This document shows, piece after piece, positions 27,609 through 33,912 of a stretch of DNA of 33,912 bases. The stretch lies in the NCBI GenBank assembly GCA_024276075.1, contig JAJRXX010000023.1, positions 1 to 33,912 of the forward strand. The letters are read 5' to 3'. How positions within the stretch are numbered: the first letter of the stretch is position 1; each line of letters begins with the position of its first letter. Source of the DNA: Planctomycetota bacterium (lineage in GTDB: Bacteria; Planctomycetota; Phycisphaerae; Phycisphaerales; Phycisphaeraceae). A program made the position numbers and the translations under genes. The notes beneath the pieces were generated by a model, which was not told the DNA's origin, ran no database searches, and worked only from the letters and a program-made list of their open reading frames with translations.

Positions 27609-30542
27609 ATGGGTAAGTTCGCGCAATTAATCAGCAGTATTCGATCAAGATCGGACCAGCGGATCGGGTCGACCCAGAACCATGGGTTTAGCCGTCGTGA
27701 TACCAATCTCGCGTGTGATCTCTGGCCCGGTCTTGAGCCGCTTGAGCCGAGGGTCTTGCTGCACGGCGTAGACCCGGTAACGGGTTTGGCGCATGACCAT
27801 GGCGTGGTGGAAGCGGTGGATGTGTCCATGTTGGATCAACCGTTTTCCACGTCGGCGCACCCGGATGACCCTCAGAAGCAGATCGATCACGACACGCTTC
27901 TAGACTTGGTGAAATATGAGAACGTGACCCACACAGCCATCTCGAACGGGGGCAGGTGGTCGCAGGTCAACACGTGGGCGGACATCGACGGCGACAATAT
28001 CGGCGATATCCCCGATGCGGGTGCGGACGTGCTGATCCCTGAAAGCCTGACAGTTGTGTTTGATCTTGTCAGCACGACGCCGTTGCACACGATCAGGGTG
28101 GACGGTGTTCTAGACTTTGCGACCCAACAAGACACCCAATTGCGGGTCGATACGCTGGTCGTGTCGCCCGTGGGGACGCTGGAGGTCGGCACCAAAGACG
28201 ACCCGATCGCTGACAGCGTCAACGCGGTAATTGTGATCGCTGACAGCGGACCCATTGATACCGGCTGGGACCCCACGCTGTTGAGCAGGGGTTTGATTTC
28301 ACACGGCTCGGTGAGTATGTATGGCTCTGCAACCACAGCATTTGTGTCATTAACTAAGAACCCATCGAGGGGTGACAACACACTGGAACTGTCCGAGGTG
28401 CCCACCAATTGGAAGCCTGGTGATCGGCTGGTGCTCACGGGGTCTTACCAGAACCAAGACGAAGAGCTTCAGATCGCTTCGATCTCGGGCAACGTCGTCA
28501 CCACGGTCGAATCGTTGGCGTACAACCACCCCGCACCCGATGGGCAATCCGTCTTCGTGGCGAACCTATCGCGCAATATCGTGGTCATGTCGGAGAACCC
28601 ACAGGACATCGATCGGCGTGGGCACGTCATGTTTATGCACTCGGCAGATGTGGACGTGAACGATGTCGGGTTTTACGGCCTGGGTCGGACCGACAAACGA
28701 TCACACGTCGATGACCCGGAACTGGACGCGAACGGCCAATTGATCGATGGCACGGGCCTGAACCCGAGGGCGCGTTACGCGGTTCACTTTCATCGCAGCG
28801 GATCGGACATCAACCAATCACCCGCGACCGTGCGGGGCAGTGTGGTCGTTGACAGCCCCGGCTGGGGATTTGTCAATCACGACAGCTACGTGGTGATGGA
28901 AGACAACGTGGCGTTTGATGTCGTGGGAGCGGCGTTCGTTACGGAGAACGGCAACGAAATCGGCGCGTTTCGCAGGAACATCGCCATCAAATCTACCGGA
29001 TCGGGTGACAGCCTAGAGAGCCGAGAGGAGTTACACGATTTCGGCCACAACGGGCACGGCTTCTGGTTCCAGGGCGGGGGTGTTGAAGTCGAAGACAACG
29101 TCGCCTCTGGCCAAAACGACGCGGCGTTTATTTACTTCACCCGAAGCAAGGTCGCTAAGTTCCTCACGGCCAATCTGTCTGACCCGTCCATTGCGGGCGG
29201 TGCTGCGGAGTTGGCTGTGGGTGATGTCCCGATCAAGAAGTTCAAGGGCAACACCGCTTTCGCTTCCAAGACGGGCTTTGAGTCCTGGTTCCATCTTCTC
29301 GGAGCCAAGCACGATCAGCGGAGTGTTGTCGAGGATTTTACGGTGTGGAATACACGCAAGCAGGGGATGAGGATTCCTTACACCAATCAGATGACACTGC
29401 GTAACGTACAGGCGATTGGCAATGTGAATCGGCCTAGAGCTGTCGCCATCGCCCGAAATAACGTGACCAAAAACATCAACTACGAAAACCTACGCATCGA
29501 AGGCTGGATAATCGGTATTGACGTGGCGAGGAACGGCCGCAATGTGATCGAGGGCGGATTTTTTAACAATGTGTATAGCATTCTTATCAAAACCACCAAC
29601 GACCGTTCTCGCGTGATCGATATCAAAGGCGACATTAAGTTTGGCACGCTTAGCGGTGGTGCACTGCGGGGCCGAACCCAACGTGACATTGCAATAAAAG
29701 CTTCGTTTAGCCTCAAAGACAAAGATATTGCCAAGTTGTTCTCGCCGGATGCCGTTCGGTTGGGTACCGTGAGGTACAACGGCAAGCAGCTCTATTACAA
29801 CGAGCAGGCGTATGACTTTGTGCCGTTCAAGGCGGGCGAGGCGGCGGACTATATCCCTGCTGAACTGATCGGTAAGACGAATCAGCAGTTGTGGGATCAG
29901 TACGGCTTAGCCATCGGCGGGACGGTGGCGCCCACGGACGCGGTTACCGATCCGCGGATCAAGGGCCTGATCGGTGACCCGACGACGTACCTCCCCAACT
30001 TGAAGCTGCGTAGCAGGAAATACACAAAACAATTAAATCAGTACCAGTTGGCCTACAGAGACGCCAATGGCAAGATCGTTCGTGACGCTCACCGTGTCGA
30101 TCTACACGAAGGTTGGAACCTGATTACCCGCGAGATCGATGGGCAGACCAGGACGTTCTTCATTTACGGCGACGTGACGGGGCCGACGTTTAAGGTCAGC
30201 CCGAAGAAGCCGTTGGTGATCAATCCTGCTGCTCTGCACAAGGGATTTAAGGTTAAGGGCACCGTCTTTGACGACAGTTTCGGTAAGAAGCGGTTTAGGA
30301 AAAACTTTAGCGGCAAAGACCTACAGGGCTTGGTAGTTCAGACCCGATCCGACGGGAGTCGGTTCCTGTTGCTGGAGTTCAGCGTCCGTGACCGGGCGGG
30401 TAACACCACAAAGGTCACGCTGGAACTTACGCTCGATATCGACGCATCACTGAACCCGTTAGGCCCGCAGAAGAAGCTCAAGAAAAGGGTCTTGTCACGG
30501 TCGCTGTTGTCGTTGATTTCAAATTATTACAAACGGGCTTGA
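27609..30542 (+). CDS. Secreted/surface LEPR-XLL protein with G8 domain and CEMIP-like beta-helix
   Basis: 977 residues from ATG 27609, preferred over the upstream in-frame ATG 27522 because of the ribosome binding site at 27592-27601. Residues about 42-53 are 'LEPLEPRVLLHG', the LEPR-XLL signature at the N-terminus of exported planctomycete proteins. About 110-200 is a G8 domain ('NGGRWSQVNTWAD...VLIPESLTVVFD...VDGVLDF...GTLEVGT'). Then a right-handed beta-helix region resembles CEMIP/TMEM2 proteins: 'RNIVVMSENP', 'ARYAVHFHRSG', 'VVDSPGWGFVNHDSYVVMEDN' (in parts), 'GHGFWFQGGGVEVEDN'. The C-terminal 200 residues are basic and Ig-like ('VLEFSVRDRAGNTTKV'-type strand pattern). Vertebrate relatives act in hyaluronan turnover; here a role on surface or environmental polysaccharide is only inferred. 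Confidence 0.82.
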   Translation: MGKFAQLISSIRSRSDQRIGSTQNHGFSRRDTNLACDLWPGLEPLEPRVLLHGVDPVTGLAHDHGVVEAVDVSMLDQPFSTSAHPDDPQKQIDHDTLLDLVKYENVTHTAISNGGRWSQVNTWADIDGDNIGDIPDAGADVLIPESLTVVFDLVSTTPLHTIRVDGVLDFATQQDTQLRVDTLVVSPVGTLEVGTKDDPIADSVNAVIVIADSGPIDTGWDPTLLSRGLISHGSVSMYGSATTAFVSLTKNPSRGDNTLELSEVPTNWKPGDRLVLTGSYQNQDEELQIASISGNVVTTVESLAYNHPAPDGQSVFVANLSRNIVVMSENPQDIDRRGHVMFMHSADVDVNDVGFYGLGRTDKRSHVDDPELDANGQLIDGTGLNPRARYAVHFHRSGSDINQSPATVRGSVVVDSPGWGFVNHDSYVVMEDNVAFDVVGAAFVTENGNEIGAFRRNIAIKSTGSGDSLESREELHDFGHNGHGFWFQGGGVEVEDNVASGQNDAAFIYFTRSKVAKFLTANLSDPSIAGGAAELAVGDVPIKKFKGNTAFASKTGFESWFHLLGAKHDQRSVVEDFTVWNTRKQGMRIPYTNQMTLRNVQAIGNVNRPRAVAIARNNVTKNINYENLRIEGWIIGIDVARNGRNVIEGGFFNNVYSILIKTTNDRSRVIDIKGDIKFGTLSGGALRGRTQRDIAIKASFSLKDKDIAKLFSPDAVRLGTVRYNGKQLYYNEQAYDFVPFKAGEAADYIPAELIGKTNQQLWDQYGLAIGGTVAPTDAVTDPRIKGLIGDPTTYLPNLKLRSRKYTKQLNQYQLAYRDANGKIVRDAHRVDLHEGWNLITREIDGQTRTFFIYGDVTGPTFKVSPKKPLVINPAALHKGFKVKGTVFDDSFGKKRFRKNFSGKDLQGLVVQTRSDGSRFLLLEFSVRDRAGNTTKVTLELTLDIDASLNPLGPQKKLKKRVLSRSLLSLISNYYKRA

Positions 30543-30631
30543 CGACATCTGACCGGTGGTTGAAACGGGTCTGAGTAGTCCGCTGATGGCTGAGAGGGGA
30601 CAGCCATCTGATTTGTGTAACGTGTTTAGGC

Positions 30632-31237
30632 TTACTGGGTTTTGCTGTTGTACGACCACAGCAGCCCCGCGGCCACGCACAACAGGCCGGCAGCGGTGAG
30701 CACGAGTTGGTTCAAGCCGGTGGTCAAGCGAACCAGTCTCGTCTGCGGTATTTCATACGATGAGCCGACGCGAGGCAGTGGCGTGTGCAGCCAACTCTCG
30801 AGTGTGTCTGTTGAGAAATCTGCGACGCGAGTCGTGGCGACTTCTACGCTCATCGGTCTAGGCGCCGACCATGTCGAGGCCGATTCGGGTCCGACCGTGG
30901 CGAAGCTGATAGTCCCAGCATCGTTGTAGGGGACCTTGATGACTTCAACGCCGGCGGGCTTGAGCCCGAGGTGGTGATACGCCAATCGCTCTAAAAGCAA
31001 AGTATCGTTAGCCCGCAACGAAACGTAAAAGCTGTCATAGGCACGCTGTTGTTGTGCAAGGCGGTTGGCCTGGATTTGCATAATGTTGTGTTGGCGCTGC
31101 AATTGCCGGTACTGCAGCCAGGGCTGCACCAAGACCGCCATCGCTAGCAACGCCCCTCCCGCAGCCAGGAATACCCAGCCCGATACCGAGGACGTCGGCT
31201 TGGTGGTGGGTTTTAAAATTCGTGGGTACGCAGCCAT
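30632..31237 (-). CDS. Two-TM membrane protein with coiled coil, unknown function
   Basis: 201 residues. TM1 at about 19-42 ('VFLAAGGALLAMAVLVQPWL') is followed immediately by a Gln-rich coiled coil ('QLQRQHNIMQIQANRLAQQQRAYDSF'). A middle region of about 90 residues and a second TM near 176-196 ('LVLTAAGLLCVAAGLLWSYN') complete it. The TM-plus-coiled-coil start recalls FtsL/DivIC-type proteins, but the second TM and the sequence do not fit clearly, so no name is given. It is divergent from miaB and convergent with the G8-protein gene. ATG 31237 has no strong ribosome binding site. Confidence 0.7.
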   Translation of the reverse strand: MAAYPRILKPTTKPTSSVSGWVFLAAGGALLAMAVLVQPWLQYRQLQRQHNIMQIQANRLAQQQRAYDSFYVSLRANDTLLLERLAYHHLGLKPAGVEVIKVPYNDAGTISFATVGPESASTWSAPRPMSVEVATTRVADFSTDTLESWLHTPLPRVGSSYEIPQTRLVRLTTGLNQLVLTAAGLLCVAAGLLWSYNSKTQ

Positions 31238-31286
31238 GCATCAAGAATATCGCCAGGGTCCGGCTGTGCGCATGAATTCCTTGGGC

Positions 31287-31314
31287 TTGGTATTTCCAGG
31301 TTTGCCCCTAAAAT
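31287..31314 (+). promoter_or_regulatory. Possible promoter of miaB
   Basis: TTGGTA (31287-31292) and TAAAAT (31309-31314) are 16 bp apart, and the position fits a short leader to TTG 31361 or GTG 31403. The hexamers are only moderately close to consensus. Confidence 0.35.
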
Positions 31315-31360
31315 CTCAGAATCACGCGTCGCATCGCCTCGACGAGCCAGCGGTGCCTGT

Positions 31361-33004
31361 TTGCACCGCGATGACGCTGGAAAAGATCAACGGGTAAAGC
31401 CAGTGGAAGGACCAAATTGTAAAACCCATTCGGGCCGAACGGTGTACCTGGAGACGTTTGGTTGTCAGATGAACGTGCTCGACTCGCAGCTCGTCACCGG
31501 GCAACTGCGTGCGATGGGTTACCGGTTCGTCGACGATTGGCGGGGGGCGAGCGTGGTGCTCTACAACACCTGCTCGGTACGGGAGCAGGCAGAGAACAAA
31601 GTTTATAGCCGTCTCGGTGAGCTTGGAATTTACAAGCGAGACCACCAGGACGTGGTGCTGGGCGTGCTGGGTTGCATGGCTGAGCGCGACGGGGTGGACA
31701 TGCTCCGCCGGTTCCCGCAGCTCGACATCCTGTGCGGGCCCGGTGAGTTGGATAAGGTGCCGTTGCTGATCGACAACGCGGTCAAGACCAAGCTCGGCGC
31801 TCGGATGGACGCAGCGGAGTCGGCTGGTGGTGGTGGTGGGTTGACCGCGGGCGGGCGGGCAGCGTTGCAGGGCAACAAGCACCGCCGATCGTCGACGCTC
31901 GCGGCAGCAGAAGACCAGCTTGAGCTTTTGGACTTGTCGCGTAGCTTCTCACCCGACGACTACAGCGGCTCGGCGTACGTGCGGATCACCCGCGGGTGCA
32001 ATAAGTTCTGTACGTATTGCGTCGTGCCCAACACGCGCGGTGCTGAGGTACACCGAGCACCGGACCATATCATCGATGAGTGTAAGCGTCTGGTCGACGC
32101 GGGGGTCGTTGAGATTACCCTGCTTGGCCAAACGGTTAATCACTACCACTACGACCACGGCGCGTCGGTGACGATAGCCGGCGTCCAGCAGCCTCAGGTC
32201 GGACAAGCGGTCAGTGGTCCGGGGCGGGGCGCGGGTACAAGATTGACCACGTTCGCTGATCTGTTGGACCGGATACACGATGAGGTGTCGGGCTTGTCAC
32301 GGCTGCGATTTGTAACCAGCTTCCCACGCGACTTCGGCGACGACATCCTCCAGGTGATGGCCGACCACCCACGCATCTGTCGATACCTGCACGTGCCAGC
32401 ACAGTCGGGCAGCAACCGGATGCTCGAATTGATGAACCGGGGCTACACCGTCGAGCAGTACATTGATCTACTCGACCGTGCCAGGGCGTATCTGCCGGGC
32501 GTCGAGATTGCCGGCGACCTGATCTGCGGGTTTCCCACCGAGACGCACGAAGACCATCAAGCCACGTGCGACTTGCTGCGTCGGGCGCAATACAAGAATT
32601 GTTTTGTATTTAAATACTCACCACGGCCGGGCACAGCCGCGATTACACGCTTTCAGGACGACGTGCCGGACGTTGAGAAAAAGCGGCGCAACAACGAACT
32701 GCTAGCCATTCAGAGCGGTATCAGCGAGCAGGTGCACAGTCGATACGTAGGCCGAACGGTGCGTGTTTTCGTCGAATCGGTCAGCCACAAAGCCGCCAAG
32801 GAAGCGGACGCCAGTAGCGGCGCGACCGTGACGCTGGGGTGGGAGAAGCCGGTGACACAGCTATCGGGTCGCACCGACGGCGACCTGATCGTGGTGTTTG
32901 ACGGCGAGCCGTCCTTGATCGGCTCGATCGTCCAGGTGCGGGTCGAGCGTTCTGCTCCGCTGACGCTCTTTGGCCGGTTGGTCGAGCAAGCGGTCATTGC
33001 CTGA
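31361..33004 (+). CDS. miaB: tRNA-2-methylthio-N6-dimethylallyladenosine synthase MiaB
   Basis: 547 residues from TTG 31361; GTG 31403 (14 codons later) is an equally possible start. The N-terminal UPF0004 domain supplies three cluster cysteines, C35 ('TFGCQMN'), C71 ('NTCSVREQAENK') and C105 ('GCMAERDG'). The radical-SAM CxxxCxxC is C213, C217, C220 ('GCNKFCTYCVVPNTRG'). 'LLGQTVNHYHYD', 'HVPAQSGSNRMLELMNRGYT', 'DLICGFPTET' and a C-terminal TRAM domain (about 465-540) complete it. It methylthiolates A37 of tRNAs that read UNN codons. Two insertions relative to ordinary MiaB (about 440-480 residues) are visible: a Gly-rich stretch near 150-178 and a low-complexity loop near 266-297. Confidence 0.94.
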   Translation: MHRDDAGKDQRVKPVEGPNCKTHSGRTVYLETFGCQMNVLDSQLVTGQLRAMGYRFVDDWRGASVVLYNTCSVREQAENKVYSRLGELGIYKRDHQDVVLGVLGCMAERDGVDMLRRFPQLDILCGPGELDKVPLLIDNAVKTKLGARMDAAESAGGGGGLTAGGRAALQGNKHRRSSTLAAAEDQLELLDLSRSFSPDDYSGSAYVRITRGCNKFCTYCVVPNTRGAEVHRAPDHIIDECKRLVDAGVVEITLLGQTVNHYHYDHGASVTIAGVQQPQVGQAVSGPGRGAGTRLTTFADLLDRIHDEVSGLSRLRFVTSFPRDFGDDILQVMADHPRICRYLHVPAQSGSNRMLELMNRGYTVEQYIDLLDRARAYLPGVEIAGDLICGFPTETHEDHQATCDLLRRAQYKNCFVFKYSPRPGTAAITRFQDDVPDVEKKRRNNELLAIQSGISEQVHSRYVGRTVRVFVESVSHKAAKEADASSGATVTLGWEKPVTQLSGRTDGDLIVVFDGEPSLIGSIVQVRVERSAPLTLFGRLVEQAVIA

Positions 33005-33016
33005 GCTAGACGTGTT

Positions 33017-33912
33017 ATGCAAACGATCATCGACGGGCACCTCGATCTGGCGTGGAACGCGCTGGCCTACGACCGCGACCAGACGCAGTCGTTGGCACTG
33101 TTGCGCCAGCGCGAGGCGGACTTAAATGAGTCCGACAGGGGCCACGCGACGGTGTGTCTGTCGGAGATGCGACGTGGGGGCGTAGGGGTGTGCATAGCGT
33201 CGTTGCTGGCACGTGCGCGTCCGGATGCGGGGCGGGGGAAGTGCCCTCTACGCACAGATATCGACCACGCCAGCCAGGCCATCGCCCACGCTGTGGCGCA
33301 AGGACAGTTGGCGTATTACCGGTTACTCGATCAGCAAGACCAAGTGCGCATGATCCGTGACGCGGCTGCACTAGACTCGCTGTGGTCGCGATGGGTAGGG
33401 GGCGACTGTGAAGGCGAGCCGCCGATTGGGGTCGTGCTGTGTATGGAGGGGGCCGACCCGATCGTGGACCCGGGCCAGGTGCGGCAGTGGTGGGACCAGG
33501 GCCTGCGTGCGGTGAGCCTAGCGCACTATGGGCCCGCGGTGTACGGCCACGGCACGCCCAGCATCGCCAGTGCAGCGTCCACGCCAAATGAAAACGGCGT
33601 CACGCAGCGTGGCCGGGACTTGCTGCGAGAGCTCGAAGCGGTGGGCATGATGCTCGACCTCACACACACGACCGATGCGTGCTTTTTCGAGGCGATCGAT
33701 TTGTACAGCGGGGCTGTGTTTTCTAGTCATACCAATTGCCGGGCGCTGGTGCCTGGGCCGCGTCAATTCAGTGATGAGCAGGTCCGTGCCTTGGTTGCCC
33801 GTGACGGCGTGGTCGGCGTCGCGCTCGAAAACTCAATGCTCCAAGACTGGCGCGAGAAGCCTGTCACAAGAGACGTCGTGACGCTTGAGCATGTGGCGGA
33901 TCACATCGACCA
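33017..33912 (+). CDS. Membrane-dipeptidase-like peptidase M19, 3' end beyond the window
   Basis: ATG 33017 lies 12 bp after the miaB stop; 298 codons are open to the window edge. The zinc-site residues of family M19 (renal dipeptidase) can be seen: H8 and D10 in 'IDGHLDLAWN', E144 in 'LCMEGADPI', H217 in 'LDLTHTTD' and H238 in 'FSSHTNCRAL'. 'GLRAVSLAHYGP' is also typical. The enzymes hydrolyse dipeptides, including D-amino-acid-containing ones. No signal peptide is present at the N-terminus, so a cytoplasmic location is likely. Spacing suggests transcription with miaB. It looks intact as far as visible. Confidence 0.9.
   Translation, partial: MQTIIDGHLDLAWNALAYDRDQTQSLALLRQREADLNESDRGHATVCLSEMRRGGVGVCIASLLARARPDAGRGKCPLRTDIDHASQAIAHAVAQGQLAYYRLLDQQDQVRMIRDAAALDSLWSRWVGGDCEGEPPIGVVLCMEGADPIVDPGQVRQWWDQGLRAVSLAHYGPAVYGHGTPSIASAASTPNENGVTQRGRDLLRELEAVGMMLDLTHTTDACFFEAIDLYSGAVFSSHTNCRALVPGPRQFSDEQVRALVARDGVVGVALENSMLQDWREKPVTRDVVTLEHVADHID

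Noticed and set aside
33361-33460. Possible frameshift in the M19 dipeptidase gene
   Set aside because: Careful codon-by-codon reading shows the frame is continuous from 33017 through the zinc-ligand Glu to the window edge.

Overview
The window looks like a chromosomal segment of a planctomycete, most likely of the Phycisphaerae type. The evidence is a secreted protein with the planctomycete LEPR-XLL signature joined to a G8/beta-helix architecture, a complete-looking Gram-negative outer-membrane gene set (LptD, an AsmA-like giant protein, LpxI) with the moderately GC-rich codon use of that group, and a tRNA-integrated tyrosine recombinase of the kind common in planctomycetes. This assignment is inferred from protein features; no rRNA or other marker is present. 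There is no CRISPR array.

Layout. The left edge (1-331) is mobile-DNA debris: the N-terminus of an IS5-like transposase running off the window and a fragment of a miniature inverted-repeat element. A divergent RNase HII/HIII-like gene (380-1393) and a soluble chemoreceptor-like sensor (1716-2810) follow. A tRNA-Glu gene (2972-3044) with its own sigma70-type promoter is the anchor of an accessory island (about 3.0-10.5 kb). The island holds two same-orientation remnants of tRNA-targeting integrases (3007-3669 and 10314-10501), a decayed IS3-family element, and a three-gene minus-strand cassette: a DUF4143-type P-loop ATPase with an early stop codon, a DUF3670-SNF2 helicase, and a SWIM zinc-finger protein with a lysine-rich linker and an HTH tail.

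From 10.6 kb the DNA looks like core genome: thiS-thiG (thiazole moiety of thiamine), a Deg/HtrA protease, a wrecked thioredoxin-fold lipoprotein gene, a PmtA-like phospholipid methyltransferase, LptD, a PpiD/SurA-like membrane chaperone, a free-standing tRNA-binding domain protein, an AsmA-like protein, BioD, and LpxI. LptD, LpxI, the chaperone, the AsmA-like protein and the protease all fit envelope and lipopolysaccharide assembly. After a 350-bp cluster of miniature elements come a doubtful small ORF, a large G8-domain surface protein, a two-TM protein of unknown role, miaB (tRNA methylthiolation) and a truncated M19 dipeptidase gene at the right edge.

The most informative structure is a family of about 100-125 bp non-coding elements with terminal inverted repeats starting GAGCAACT and flanked by TA. 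At least five copies or fragments are present (272-331, 13851-13976, 26543-26647, 26655-26752, 26776-26879). One has inserted into the thioredoxin-fold gene, and removing the element plus one TA restores the reading frame exactly. The most system-like gene set is the SNF2 helicase/SWIM-HTH pair inside the tRNA island.
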